Origin: CAZSDP01 sp964605665
GTDB lineage: Bacteria; Planctomycetota; UBA8108; UBA1146
Reading direction: 5' to 3'
Assembly: GCA_964605665.1 (NCBI GenBank)
Contig: CAZSDP010000017.1
Location: 1 to 64,000, forward strand
Length of the DNA: 64,000 bases
The notes under the pieces were generated by a model that saw only the letters and a list, made by a program, of their open reading frames with translations, did no database searches and was not told where the DNA came from. A program made the position numbers and the translations under genes. Shown piece after piece: positions 32,861-42,846 of the stretch; position 1 is the first letter of the stretch, and every line of letters starts with the position of its first letter.

Positions 32861-34720
32861 TTAACCGAGTTCATCGAGTTGTTCTGCAAACTCTCGAGCC
32901 AGCCGGTCGTGCTCGACGGTTGAAGTCTCCAGGCTCTCAAAGCAACGCTCTTCCTCCTTGCGAGCCTGATGCAAGTCGCTGGAAAGCATGGTGATCTGCG
33001 CAGAGTCTTGTGCGGTCGAGGCCTCAATCAACTTTTCATTGAGCTCTCTGATTTCCTCTTCCAACTCGGTGATGCGCTTTTCACAACGCTCGATTTCTGC
33101 TGAAAGTGGCTTGAGTAGCTTGGAGCGTTCAGCGATCAGAGCTGCCCGCTCACGTCGCAAATCCTTACGATTTATCCGCTTTTTGGTGGTTGCGCTGCCG
33201 GAGTCGTTCTTTGGCTGGCCTCCCTCTGACTCCTCCTGCCACCCGATTCGATCGAGGAAATCTTGATAACTTCCTTCATGAACTCGCACCTTGCCCCCAT
33301 CGAAGACCACCAGTCGATTACAGACGCGGTGCAAAATGTGCTCGGAGTGTGTGACCAAGACGATCGTCCCAGAAAAGGCCTGCATGGCATCGGTGAGTGC
33401 TTCGGTAGAGGGGAGATCGAGGTGATTTGTCGGTTCATCGAGGAGCAAGAGGTTTGCAGGAGTTGCGAGGACTTTCCCAAGGAGTACTCGGGCTCGTTCC
33501 CCTCCCGAGAGAACGTCGATTTTCTTCTCTGCTAAGTCTCCCTCAAACATCATCAGTCCGCAGATTCCGCGTGCTTCTGTCCGCGACATATCGATACGCA
33601 CATCTTGAATCTCTTCTTCGACGGTCTTGCCCTTGCGCAAACGGTCGACATTGCTCTGGCCGAAGAAGGCTGTTTGTTGATTCACATGCAGCTTGATTTG
33701 TCCCGAGCGAGGTGTGAGTTCGCCCGCAAGGCATCGTAGCAACGTCGATTTTCCGCGGCCGTTGGGACCGATGATCCCCAGTCGATCTCCTGCGGAAATT
33801 GTCAGCTCTAGATCTTCGAAGAGATTGATATTTTCCTCGTAACCAAAAGCAACTCGCTCGAGCTCAGCCATCCATTTTCCGTTGAATTGAGCGGCTGTGA
33901 AATTGAAGTCGAGGGTCGGGATCTCTTCGAGTTTGTCGAGCTGAGAACGCTTCTGAATTTGCTTTAAACGTGACTGTGCCTGACTTGCGCGACGTGCTTT
34001 TGCCCGAAATCTTTCGACGAAGCGCATTTCTTGTTTGAGCTTGCGTGCTTCATTGATACGAGTTTTTTCATGAAGCTCTTCTTCGAGCTCAATCTGCGTG
34101 AACACCTTTTCGGTGTTCCCGCTGAATTTTCGAAGTTGGCGTCGGTGAATAGCGACGGTGTGCGTCGTGACCGAGTCCATGAAGTCTCGGTCATGAGTGA
34201 TCAAAATCAGAGTGTTTCGCCAGTTCCTGAGGAACCCGCGCAGCCAACGGAGCGAAACAATGTCTAGGTAGTTGTTCGGTTCGTCGAGTAGGAGCAAGTC
34301 TGGGTCGCCGAGAAGGCACTTCGCGAGATTGAGTCGAATCTGGAAGCCTCCGGAGAGTTCACTTGGCGACATCGAAAACTGCTGAAGCGAGAAACCGAGG
34401 CCATGAAGTGTCGCCTCTGCGAGATGAGTCTCTAGATAGCCGTCTTCATGTTCTTCCAGGCCTTCGCAGGCTTCCTCGAGGACCGTGTCTTTATTGAACT
34501 CGAGATGCTGTGAGAGGTGTCCGACTCTGGAGTGCTTGGGAATGATCACATCACCGGAGTCCGCCTCTTCTTCCCCGAGGATGATCTTGAAGAGCGTCGA
34601 CTTTCCATGCCCGTTGAGCCCGATGAGCCCAACGCGCTCTCCCTTTTCGATGAGGGCAGAGCTATCTACGAAGAGCCCTTGCTCTCCATATGACTTGTAC
34701 AGGTTTCGAATCTCGAGCAT
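32861..34720 (-). CDS. ABC-F family ATPase (ribosome-associated type)
   Basis: The 619-residue protein has two ABC ATPase domains in one chain and no membrane segment, the hallmark of ABC-F factors. The first has P-loop GLNGHGKST (34-42), signature LSGGF and Walker B LLLLDEPNNYLD; the second has GPNGRGKST, signature LSGGE and LLLLDEPTNHLD. A linker rich in basic helices joins them. The C-terminal 90 residues form a charged coiled coil (RCEKRITELEEEIRELNEKL), as in Uup/YheS-like members. ABC-F proteins act at the ribosomal E site to relieve stalling or confer antibiotic protection; the subgroup is not certain. ATG at 34720 with GGAG upstream. Confidence 0.9.
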   Translation of the reverse strand: MLEIRNLYKSYGEQGLFVDSSALIEKGERVGLIGLNGHGKSTLFKIILGEEEADSGDVIIPKHSRVGHLSQHLEFNKDTVLEEACEGLEEHEDGYLETHLAEATLHGLGFSLQQFSMSPSELSGGFQIRLNLAKCLLGDPDLLLLDEPNNYLDIVSLRWLRGFLRNWRNTLILITHDRDFMDSVTTHTVAIHRRQLRKFSGNTEKVFTQIELEEELHEKTRINEARKLKQEMRFVERFRAKARRASQAQSRLKQIQKRSQLDKLEEIPTLDFNFTAAQFNGKWMAELERVAFGYEENINLFEDLELTISAGDRLGIIGPNGRGKSTLLRCLAGELTPRSGQIKLHVNQQTAFFGQSNVDRLRKGKTVEEEIQDVRIDMSRTEARGICGLMMFEGDLAEKKIDVLSGGERARVLLGKVLATPANLLLLDEPTNHLDLPSTEALTDAMQAFSGTIVLVTHSEHILHRVCNRLVVFDGGKVRVHEGSYQDFLDRIGWQEESEGGQPKNDSGSATTKKRINRKDLRRERAALIAERSKLLKPLSAEIERCEKRITELEEEIRELNEKLIEASTAQDSAQITMLSSDLHQARKEEERCFESLETSTVEHDRLAREFAEQLDELG

Positions 34721-35089
34721 GGAACTCCGTGGAAGGCCTCAATGAAAGTGGTAGTGACAAAACGGTACACCAGCATCGTACCGGAGGTGAGCAACGGAGA
34801 GGAGACGATTCACGCTGACCTATGGTGTGAAGTTCGGAGAGGAAATCCGCTCCCATCGCCACCCCCATGGGGTTCTCTCCAGGAACTCGCGCTTGTATCG
34901 ATAGATTCACCCCGCAACTGACGCGATAGTCCCCTATTTTGGCAGAACACTGGTTTGCATCTGTGATGCATCAAGGCGCCGATACTGTACTCAACTGCCC
35001 GCTTACCCGCTGTCGAGCAACGATCTCTTCTTCCCATTGCTGAAATCGGGCATGATCGGGGAACATCCACCAACTCGAGGAGGCATTTA
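34721..35089. other. Divergent promoter region, ABC-F and DUF1080 genes
   Basis: The 369 bases separate divergent genes and should carry both promoters. I saw no coding sequence, no repeat and no clear operator. The ribosome site GAGGAGG of the DUF1080 gene is at its right edge. Confidence 0.4.
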
Positions 35090-36400
35090 ATGGTACGTAC
35101 CGCACTCACATTGGTCTTCGCAGTTTTGTTTACAGGTGCTCTCAGTTTTGCCGATGGGCCACTTGTGCACTCCTCTGAGACAGACCGCCTGACTGGTTGG
35201 CGAACTCTGTTCGATGGTTCGAGTACCCAGAACTGGCGAGGGTTTCGCAAAGAGACCTTCCCAGAGAAGGGTTGGACGATCGATGATGGTTGGTTACATG
35301 TCGAAGCAGGCGGAGGCGGAGGAGACATCGTATCGATCGATCAATTTCGAAACTTCGAACTCACCCTCGAATGGAAAGCCGCCCCCAAGGGGAACAGTGG
35401 AATCATGTACTTGACCGGGGAGTCCGAGGGGGCGCCTTGGATGACAGCACCGGAGTATCAGATACTCGCTGATGGCAAGCCACACAATGATGATTCAACG
35501 AGTGCGGGAGGTCTCTACGCACTCTACTCGCCCAAAGGTAAGACTCTCAACCCCGCTGGAGAAGTGAATCACGCTCGCATTGTCGTGGTGTCGGATCGTA
35601 TTGAGCACTATCTCAATGGAGTTCTCGTGCTCTCGGCGGTGCGTGGTTCTGAAGACTGGAATCGTCGAGTGGCGGCGAGCAAGTTTGGTGATATGCCAAA
35701 GTTTGGCACCCTCGACCGTGGGCACATCTGTTTGCAAGATCATGGTGACGATGTCTGGTTTAGAAATGTCCGTATTCGCGAGATTCCAGAGTGGGAAGTG
35801 GAAGCTGAGAAACAGACTTTCAAAGATCTCTACAATGGCCGCGATCTCTCGGGTTGGACGAGCTATTTGTCGGGTGACGGCGCCAAGATGGAAGATGTCT
35901 GGCGTGTCGAAGACGGGATTTTGATCTGTCGCGGTACTCCTGCTGGATATATACGCACCAAAGAGGACTTCACAAACTTCCATTTGGTTGTGGAGTGGCG
36001 GTGGAATCCAGTGACGAAGAAGACCGGAAACTCCGGAGTGCTTATCCGGCAAGTGGGTCCCGACAAAGTTTGGCCGAGGAGCATCGAGGCACAGCTGATG
36101 GCAGGCAGCGCCGGGGACTTTTGGAATATCGGTGAGTTTCCGATGAAAGCAGACCCGGCAAGGACCCGAGGGAGAAACACGAAGCATGTTCACGCAAATG
36201 AGTTCCCCGCTGGAGCTTGGAATCGTTACGACATTCTAGCTCGCGGTGGAGTTGTCGAACTGCGTGTGAACGGAGAGCTACTCAATCGCGCGACAAGCTG
36301 CTGGGAGACCGCCGGCAAGATCTGCCTTCAGTCTGAAGGGACCGAGATTCAGTTTCGTAGAGTGCGAATCAGTGAGCTCCCCACTGCGGTAAAGAACTGA
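35090..36400 (+). CDS. Exported protein with two DUF1080 (3-keto-glycoside hydrolase-like) domains
   Basis: The 436-residue protein has a signal peptide (TALTLVFAVLFTGALSFA) and two tandem DUF1080 jelly-roll domains. The first starts at GWRTLFDGSSTQNWRGF (about 35), with GNSGIMYL and EYQILADG. The second starts at KDLYNGRDLSGWTSYL (about 243), with GNSGVLIR and SIEAQLMAG. The family is annotated as 3-keto-disaccharide hydrolase because of work on 3-keto sugar pathways; many members are uncharacterised. Strong ribosome site GAGGAGG before the ATG. A bidirectional hairpin follows, so it is probably monocistronic. Periplasmic glycan handling is the likely role. Confidence 0.85.
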   Translation: MVRTALTLVFAVLFTGALSFADGPLVHSSETDRLTGWRTLFDGSSTQNWRGFRKETFPEKGWTIDDGWLHVEAGGGGGDIVSIDQFRNFELTLEWKAAPKGNSGIMYLTGESEGAPWMTAPEYQILADGKPHNDDSTSAGGLYALYSPKGKTLNPAGEVNHARIVVVSDRIEHYLNGVLVLSAVRGSEDWNRRVAASKFGDMPKFGTLDRGHICLQDHGDDVWFRNVRIREIPEWEVEAEKQTFKDLYNGRDLSGWTSYLSGDGAKMEDVWRVEDGILICRGTPAGYIRTKEDFTNFHLVVEWRWNPVTKKTGNSGVLIRQVGPDKVWPRSIEAQLMAGSAGDFWNIGEFPMKADPARTRGRNTKHVHANEFPAGAWNRYDILARGGVVELRVNGELLNRATSCWETAGKICLQSEGTEIQFRRVRISELPTAVKN

Positions 36401-36440
36401 CGCAGCGATTCTGTTTTCATAGCGACTGAGACGGCAGAAC

Positions 36441-36479
36441 AGCTCACCTTTGTCTTCAGAAGTGAAGCAAAGGTGAGCT
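36441..36479. terminator. Hairpin between convergent genes
   Basis: A 12-bp perfect stem (AGCTCACCTTTG at 36441-36452 with CAAAGGTGAGCT at 36468-36479) has a further 5-bp inner stem (36454-36458 with 36463-36467). The T-tract on the plus side is weak (GTCTTCTT). It lies 40 bases after the DUF1080 stop and just past the stop of the convergent SOUL-like gene, so it probably acts as a shared terminator. Confidence 0.7.
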
Positions 36480-36491
36480 GTCTTCTTAGAC

Positions 36492-37349
36492 TTAGAGCCG
36501 CACGCTCTCTGTCGGAGAAGGGGATTCCTCGGGCGATGCAACTCTCTGAATGGGGATCTGCGCTTCGCACCAGCGGTTCTTCGCGCGGACACTTGGGCCG
36601 TTGTAGAAAAGGCCGCGAGGTGGTCCAGCGATTTCCCACCCTTCTAGTTTCTCAATCATGTTGGTGAGTAGATCGAGGTGTTCAAAGACCTTCTCTTTTC
36701 TTGAGTCCCCTTGGAATCCGATCGAAATCACGGTCGTCACCGGTCGATCCACAACTTCGACCCTACCGGCTTCTCCGGTCGATCCTTGCTGTGTCGATCG
36801 ATACAAAAAAGACATCGTCCAATCTTGCTCAGACGGCGAGGCCTCTTGAGTCCGCTCTTTCCACTTCGAATCCTGATCTAGAGCTCCGTAGTCCACTTCC
36901 ACTGGGGAAGTCATGGCGATCTCTCGGTCCTGGATGTGCTCGAAGAGTCGGAAGAATGCGAAGTTCGTCCCAACGTTCGGGCTCGCTTTGCCAGTGACCT
37001 CCGCACGTCGAACGACCGGATAGGTTTTGATCTCGATGGCACCCGGGCACGTCGGTGGTGGGTAGTCAACTGGCAGGGCGGTGTCGATCATGCACGGTCC
37101 GGTTCGGAAGAAAGCGCTGCCACCTGAGTTCAACTCGCCGATCGGTTCTCCTCCCACTCTCCATGATTGGCCGATCGGTGGCGCGTCCTCGATGTCTTCG
37201 ATCTCGATTGTCTGGATGAGCACCAGTGATTTTTCTGAAGGCGGTGAGTCGTCCCCAGGAAACGTGGTGGCCGAGACATTGCTGACGAGGAGGCATGCCC
37301 CGAGAATGACCAGGCTGGCGGCGCCCCAGAACTCTATTTGACTCTGCAT
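36492..37349 (-). CDS. Exported SOUL-family haem-binding-like protein
   Basis: The 285-residue protein starts with an N-terminal hydrophobic segment (FWGAASLVILGACLLVSNVSA) likely to be a signal peptide. The middle matches the SOUL/HBP pattern: IEIKTYPVVRRAEV (about 106-119), FFRLFEHIQDREIAMTSPVEV (about 130-150), MSFLYR and RPVTTVISIGFQGDS, ending in WEIAGPPRGLFYNGP. SOUL proteins bind haem or related hydrophobic ligands in eukaryotes and some bacteria; the ligand here is unknown. It is divergent from the phosphofructokinase gene, with about 190 bases between starts. Confidence 0.72.
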   Translation of the reverse strand: MQSQIEFWGAASLVILGACLLVSNVSATTFPGDDSPPSEKSLVLIQTIEIEDIEDAPPIGQSWRVGGEPIGELNSGGSAFFRTGPCMIDTALPVDYPPPTCPGAIEIKTYPVVRRAEVTGKASPNVGTNFAFFRLFEHIQDREIAMTSPVEVDYGALDQDSKWKERTQEASPSEQDWTMSFLYRSTQQGSTGEAGRVEVVDRPVTTVISIGFQGDSRKEKVFEHLDLLTNMIEKLEGWEIAGPPRGLFYNGPSVRAKNRWCEAQIPIQRVASPEESPSPTESVRL

Positions 37350-37537
37350 CCGACGATTCCTTGTTGCTGTGAGTGGTGATTCACGGGGGAGTTATCCTGC
37401 CAATTCCCCTTCTTGCTGGGGTTTCGTACCGCAGGTCGATCCGGATTCACCACGAAGACAGTCTTGGGCACGTTATCATGCCACTGCTCCCAGCCCCGCT
37501 CCCAAAGGGCATGGAGGGGGCAAAGAAGGAGCGATCG

Positions 37538-38743
37538 ATGTCGAATATCCCTGCCGGAAATGCTGTGATCGCCCAGTCGGGTGGTCCAACTGCAGTCATC
37601 AATCAGTCGTTGGTTGGTTGCGTCGAAGGTCTTCGAGAGATCGGGGCTATCGGACGAGTGTTTGGTGCTCGCCATGCAGTTCGAGGAATGATCGACGACC
37701 AGCTGGTCGACCTCACCGATCTTGGGGTGGAGAAGCTCCAGAGAATTGCCGAAACGCCATCATCAGCTCTTGGTACTTCTCGGGACAAGCCGGACGAAGA
37801 GTACTGCGAGAGAATCTTCGATCGGCTTGCGGCGCGAGAAGTCCGTTACTTCTTCTACATCGGTGGAAATGATTCTTCTGATACATGCCGCATTGTGAGT
37901 GAGGTTGCTCGTTCTCAGGGGTATGAACTGCGGGCTTTTCATCTACCAAAGACCATCGATAACGACCTTGTTCTAAATGATCACACCCCTGGATTTGGAT
38001 CAGCTGCCCGGTTCGTTGCTTGCGCTCTAATGGGCGATTCTCTCGACAATATCGCCCTGCCCGGGATCAAGATCGACGTCATCATGGGGCGTCACGCCGG
38101 CTTTCTGACGGCTGCGAGCGTTCTCGCGAGGACCGAAGTGGGAACGGGTCCCCATCTGATCTACGTTCCAGAGTCGACTTTTGATCTCGATCGATTTATC
38201 GCCGATGTCGATCGTGTCTATACAGATCAAGGTCGGTGCGTTATCGCAGTTTCAGAAGGCATCCATGATGCTGAAGGCACTCCAATCGCGGTGAAGATTG
38301 CTGAGCAGCTCGGTGTTGAAGTGGAACGCGATGCTCATGGCAACGTCCAGCTCTCTGGGAGTGGAGCGCTCGGGGATCACCTGGCGAATTTGATCAAAGA
38401 TCGTCTCGGACAGAAGCTCCGGGTAAGGGCCGACACTTTTGGATACTTGCAGCGTTCTTTTGCCGGTTGCGTGAGTGAAGTGGATGCACAGGAAGCGCGG
38501 GAATCTGGCCGCGCTGCGGCCATCGAGGCAGGGCGGGGAGCGTTGGAAGCGAGTATCACGATCCGCAGAGTCTCCGATCGCCCCTACTCCGTTGAGTTCG
38601 TGCCGGTTCCTCTCGCTGATGTTGCTCGAAAGACGAAGACTCTCGACCAAAAGTACATCAGCGGGGATGCCGACATATCAGATGAGTTCCGTCGTTATGC
38701 GGCGCCCTTAGTCGGCCCCTTGCCGACAGTGGAGGGATTCTGA
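37538..38743 (+). CDS. 6-phosphofructokinase, probably pyrophosphate-dependent
   Basis: The 401-residue phosphofructokinase begins VIAQSGGPTAVINQSL. Where ATP-dependent enzymes have GGDGS it carries GGNDSSDT (109-116), and it has LPKTIDNDL (136-144) and MGRHAGFL. The Asp/Asn pattern in these two loops is the known marker of the PPi-using group, which phosphorylates fructose 6-phosphate reversibly. I use the ATG at 37538 (MSNIPAG), with AAGGAG six bases upstream; longer frames have no comparable site. The next gene on the strand is ppk1, 229 bases later, so PPi and polyphosphate functions lie together. Phosphate-donor specificity needs an assay. Confidence 0.85.
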   Translation: MSNIPAGNAVIAQSGGPTAVINQSLVGCVEGLREIGAIGRVFGARHAVRGMIDDQLVDLTDLGVEKLQRIAETPSSALGTSRDKPDEEYCERIFDRLAAREVRYFFYIGGNDSSDTCRIVSEVARSQGYELRAFHLPKTIDNDLVLNDHTPGFGSAARFVACALMGDSLDNIALPGIKIDVIMGRHAGFLTAASVLARTEVGTGPHLIYVPESTFDLDRFIADVDRVYTDQGRCVIAVSEGIHDAEGTPIAVKIAEQLGVEVERDAHGNVQLSGSGALGDHLANLIKDRLGQKLRVRADTFGYLQRSFAGCVSEVDAQEARESGRAAAIEAGRGALEASITIRRVSDRPYSVEFVPVPLADVARKTKTLDQKYISGDADISDEFRRYAAPLVGPLPTVEGF

Positions 38744-38972
38744 GGATCCCGCTCAACCGAGCTGGGGCGCACTGAAATGGCGTATGGAGCGGAGCCAGGA
38801 GCGCATCAGCCTGGAAAGAAGGGCGACGTTCCCTCCGGGTGTGTCCAGGTTTTGGGCAGCGCGGCGGTCTTCCAGAAGCGGTGCGGAAGCATCTGGCGAG
38901 CAGATCCTTGAGGGCAGGTTTTTTACCTCGGGCTAGGGCTCGTGCGACTTGACGTGATCGGACCGAAGACAG

Positions 38973-41234
38973 ATGAGTGACAACGGAAGATCATCCAAGA
39001 AGCACTCCAAGGCGTCACGTAAAGCTTTGCGCAAGTCCACTCGAGGGGCTGCGGCGAAGAGAGGCGATCCGCAGGCATTTCGCCGCGGCACTCAGGGAGT
39101 GATCCCAGGATATCTCGAGGTTCCTCTAGAAGGACCTCCACCGATCGAGCATCCCTCCCTCTATTTCAATCGTGAATTGAGTCTTCTCGAGTTCAACGAT
39201 CGGGTTCTGCAATTGGCAAAGGATCCGACCGTCCCTCTTCTCGAAAGACTTCGATTTCTCACCATTTCCACCTCGAACTTAGATGAGTTTTTCGAAATAC
39301 GAGTTTCAGGGGTCAAGGAGCATATCGCCTATCACATCCGTCTGCCGAATCCTGACCAACTCTCTGCGACCGCACTCCTCTCGATGATCTGCGAAAGAGC
39401 ACAGGCGCTTGTTGAGGAGCAATACCTCGTTCTCAACGATGAGATTTTGCCAGCCCTCTCGGAAGAGGGAATTCGCATTCTCAAGAGGGGAAATTGGACA
39501 AAGAAACAGTCTCGCTGGATTACCGATTACTTTTACCGGGAAGTTCTGCCAGTTCTCACGCCGGTTGGTCTCGATCCTGCCCACCCATTCCCGAGAATTG
39601 CGAACAAGACGCTGAACTTCATCTGTTCACTCAAAGGAAAAGATGCTTTCGGCCGGGTTAGCCGTGCGGCCGTTGTGCAGGCACCCCGACTGCTTCCAAG
39701 AGTCATTCAGCTTCCAGATCGAGATGAAGACGGAGCGAGCTCTTTCGTGATGCTCTCCTCGGTGATTCATGCGAATGTTGAAGCTCTATTCCCCGGCATG
39801 AAAGTCAAAGGTTGTTATCAGTTTCGTGTAACTCGAAACAGCGACCTATTTGTCGACGAAGAAGAAGTTGATGACCTTCTCCATGCGCTGAAGGGGCAGC
39901 TCGATCGTCGTCGCTTTGCAGGCGCCGCACGCCTTGAGGTTGCGGACAATTGTTCAGAAGAGATGCAAGATTTCCTGCTCGATCAATTTGAGCTGGGTGC
40001 CGAGGACTTGTATCGAGTCAATGGGCCCGTCAATTTGCACCGACTCGGCCAACTGTACACTTTGATCGACCGGCCCGATTTGAAGTACCGGCACTTTGTT
40101 CCGGGAGCTCTGCTATCGACTCCAGAACACTCGATTTTCGCTGCGATTCGTCGCGCTGACATTCTTCTGCACCACCCCTTCCAGTCATTTCAGCCGGTGA
40201 GTGAACTCATCCTTCAGGCGTCCCAAGATCCTGACGTCTTGGCGATCAAGCAGACAATCTACCGAACGGGCACCGACTCTGAATTGATGGAATCACTCGT
40301 CGAGGCAGCAAAGGCGGGTAAGGAAGTGACCGCAGTCATCGAACTTCGTGCGCGATTCGATGAGGCTGCAAACATCGAGATTGCTCAACGTCTCCAAGAA
40401 GCGGGAGCTCGGGTTGTATATGGAGTAGTCGGCTACAAGTCACACGCGAAGATGTTATTGGTCGTTCGCCGAGAAGGAGACAAACTTCGACGATATGTTC
40501 ACCTTGGCACAGGCAACTATCATCCGGGGACCGCACGGGCATATACGGACTTTGGCTTCCTCACCTGCGAAGAGGATTTTGGCGCGGATGTGCATGATGT
40601 ATTTATGCAGTTGACCGGCCTAGGCCAAGTTTCCGGATTGCGAAAACTGATTCAATCACCGTTCCTACTGCATGACCGGATGACTGCTCATATTGAAGAT
40701 GAGATCGTTGCTGCTAAGGCGGGCCGTAAAGCGAAAATCATGGCACGCATGAATTCGCTGATTGAACCGAGAATCATCCAGTCGCTATACCGAGCTTCAC
40801 AAGCCGGAGTCGAAGTTGATTTGATCGTTCGTGGTCCATGTGCACTGCGACCAGGGGTTCCTGGAATATCAGATCGGATTCGTGTCCGATCGATTTTGGG
40901 ACAGTTTCTCGAGCACAGCCGCGTCGCTTACTTCTACGCAGACGGCGAAGAGAAGACCTACCTCTCCAGCGCCGACTGGATGCCGAGAAACTTCTTCCGT
41001 CGTGTCGAGCTGAGCTTTCCAATTGAGTCGAAGAAGTTGAAGCGACGTGTGATCGAAGAGAGTCTGCTTCTGTATCTAGAAGATGACATCGATGCGTGGA
41101 TTCTGAATCCAACAGGTCGATATTCTCGAGTGAATCCACAAGAGCGGCCTCCATCCTCAGCGCAGAAGACACTTCTCGAGCTCCTACAAGATGAAGCGGG
41201 AATCGGCGGTAGTTCGTCGACGCGAATCGAGTGA
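38973..41234 (+). CDS. ppk1: Polyphosphate kinase 1
   Basis: The 753-residue PPK1 has the N-terminal domain (YFNRELSLLEFNDRVL), the head domain and two phospholipase-D-like catalytic domains. The autophosphorylated histidine is His491 in YKSHAKMLLV, and the second conserved histidine is in GQFLEHSRVAYF. ATP contacts such as IKQTIYRTGTDSE and VRGPCALRPGVPG are present. It makes polyphosphate from ATP reversibly. The N-terminal 45 residues are an extra basic, Lys/Arg/Ser-rich extension (KKHSKASRKALRKSTRG) not seen in short PPKs. It is convergent with the Ppx/GppA gene. Confidence 0.95.
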   Translation: MSDNGRSSKKHSKASRKALRKSTRGAAAKRGDPQAFRRGTQGVIPGYLEVPLEGPPPIEHPSLYFNRELSLLEFNDRVLQLAKDPTVPLLERLRFLTISTSNLDEFFEIRVSGVKEHIAYHIRLPNPDQLSATALLSMICERAQALVEEQYLVLNDEILPALSEEGIRILKRGNWTKKQSRWITDYFYREVLPVLTPVGLDPAHPFPRIANKTLNFICSLKGKDAFGRVSRAAVVQAPRLLPRVIQLPDRDEDGASSFVMLSSVIHANVEALFPGMKVKGCYQFRVTRNSDLFVDEEEVDDLLHALKGQLDRRRFAGAARLEVADNCSEEMQDFLLDQFELGAEDLYRVNGPVNLHRLGQLYTLIDRPDLKYRHFVPGALLSTPEHSIFAAIRRADILLHHPFQSFQPVSELILQASQDPDVLAIKQTIYRTGTDSELMESLVEAAKAGKEVTAVIELRARFDEAANIEIAQRLQEAGARVVYGVVGYKSHAKMLLVVRREGDKLRRYVHLGTGNYHPGTARAYTDFGFLTCEEDFGADVHDVFMQLTGLGQVSGLRKLIQSPFLLHDRMTAHIEDEIVAAKAGRKAKIMARMNSLIEPRIIQSLYRASQAGVEVDLIVRGPCALRPGVPGISDRIRVRSILGQFLEHSRVAYFYADGEEKTYLSSADWMPRNFFRRVELSFPIESKKLKRRVIEESLLLYLEDDIDAWILNPTGRYSRVNPQERPPSSAQKTLLELLQDEAGIGGSSSTRIE

Positions 41235-41325
41235 CCGAGACTGGCCAGGAGTCGAGGTTGGGGACAGGGGCGATCTTCGATTCCACGATATTGAGGATGA
41301 GCGCTCGCGTTATGAGAAGCGCCCC

Positions 41326-42846
41326 TTACTTAGAATCGCTTCGTTCTGTGAGTCGCAGCTCAAACCCACAGTTCTTTGAGTTGATCGCCTCTGCCTGAAG
41401 TTCAGCAGAAGTGAGAGGGTGAGCCTCCTTGAAGTTCTCAGGGAGTTTCATCTCGAGGCGTTTCGCTTTTGCTTTGATCTTCAATCCCGGGAAAGCTCCG
41501 TCGCGCCGCTCGCGGTTGAGAATTACCGCAATACGCAGGAGAACCGAGAGTCGAACTCCTGTTTCAACATCGAGGTGTGGCAGCCCCTCAAATCGTCGCT
41601 TCGAGAGGCTTCTTCGATGAGATCGAACGAGCGCCGAGATCAACTCTTGGTCATCGGTGGAGAAGCCAGGCATATCTGCATTTCTCAAGAGATATTCCGC
41701 GTGCTTCTGATGTCCGTTGTGGGCGATTGCCAGACCGATTTCGTGAAGCTGAGCCGCCCACAGAAGTGGTCGCTGTTCGTCGACACCGAGTTTCCAGACT
41801 TCGCTGACTGAGCTGAGCAGTTCAGCGCAGGTTTTCTTGACTCGATCAGCCTGATCGACGTCAACTTGGTAGCGTTTGAGAAAGGCACGGATCGTGGTTT
41901 CACGGATGTCATGGTTGCCAAGCCTGCCGAGGAGATCCTCCAAAATGCCCTCCCGCAACCCTCCGGAGGCGGCGGTGAGTTCGGAGATCTTCATCGATTT
42001 GAAAATAGCGTGCATGACGGCGATCCCGCCAGGGAGGACCGGCCTGCGATCTTCTTTGAGCTCCGGAATCTGAATTGCGTCGATATGGCCTGCATTGAAG
42101 ATCTCTTCTCGAAGGCGAAGAAGGCCATGGCGAGTTACCGGTTCGCATGCGTTTCCCAATGACCGAATCAATGATTGAATTGCGTGGGCAGTTCCAGAGG
42201 ATCCAAGCGCAAACTCCCATCCAAGTTTCCTAAACCTCTCCTGAATCGGACGAAGCTCGAGACGAGCTGCGGTTAGAGCTTCGCGATACCGATCCTCAGC
42301 GATTTCGCCTTTTGGAAAGTACTCTTGTGACCATGAAACACATCCGAGCGGCAAACTCTCAGTTGCGATCAATTGATCGCCTTCCCCGATGATCAATTCT
42401 GTTGATCCACCTCCGATATCGATGAGTAATCTCCGTTCCGGAGGAACAGGGTGAGTGCATCGGACTCCGAGGTCGATCAGGCGCGCTTCCTCTCCCCCAG
42501 AGATGATCTCGATCGGATGACCGAGTGCTTGCTCAGCTTCAAGGCGAAACTCGCGGCCATTTCTTGCGCGGCGAAAAGTATTGGTGCCCACGGCGCGAAC
42601 AGTTTCGGAGGAGAACTCGCGTAACCGTTGACCAAATTTCTCAAGACAACGGAATGCGCGCTGCTGCGCTTTCTTGTTGAGAACCCCATCTTCCAAGCCG
42701 GCCGCAATTCGTACTCGTTCGCGAAGGCGGTCGACAATGGTGACAGATCCTTCCTCTAGGCGAGCAATGATCATGTGGAAGCTGTTCGACCCAAGGTCCA
42801 CTGCCGCGGCAATTCTTGGTAAGTCGGAAGGCTCAGCGGTGCTCAT
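41326..42846 (-). CDS. Ppx/GppA-family exopolyphosphatase
   Basis: The 506-residue protein has the ASKHA fold motifs of Ppx/GppA: AAVDLGSNSFHMIIA (about 13-27), VGTNTFRRARNG, the glycine-rich LLIDIGGGSTELIIG and GSSGTAHAIQSL. The C-terminal part after about 310 is an HD-like helical domain as in E. coli Ppx (LLWAAQLHEIGLAIAHNGHQKHAEYLL). It should degrade polyphosphate and possibly pppGpp. The ATG at 42846 (MSTAEPS) has GGAGGAG just upstream and overlaps the sixA stop (ATGA). Position opposite ppk1 suggests balance between synthesis and breakdown. Confidence 0.92.
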   Translation of the reverse strand: MSTAEPSDLPRIAAAVDLGSNSFHMIIARLEEGSVTIVDRLRERVRIAAGLEDGVLNKKAQQRAFRCLEKFGQRLREFSSETVRAVGTNTFRRARNGREFRLEAEQALGHPIEIISGGEEARLIDLGVRCTHPVPPERRLLIDIGGGSTELIIGEGDQLIATESLPLGCVSWSQEYFPKGEIAEDRYREALTAARLELRPIQERFRKLGWEFALGSSGTAHAIQSLIRSLGNACEPVTRHGLLRLREEIFNAGHIDAIQIPELKEDRRPVLPGGIAVMHAIFKSMKISELTAASGGLREGILEDLLGRLGNHDIRETTIRAFLKRYQVDVDQADRVKKTCAELLSSVSEVWKLGVDEQRPLLWAAQLHEIGLAIAHNGHQKHAEYLLRNADMPGFSTDDQELISALVRSHRRSLSKRRFEGLPHLDVETGVRLSVLLRIAVILNRERRDGAFPGLKIKAKAKRLEMKLPENFKEAHPLTSAELQAEAINSKNCGFELRLTERSDSK

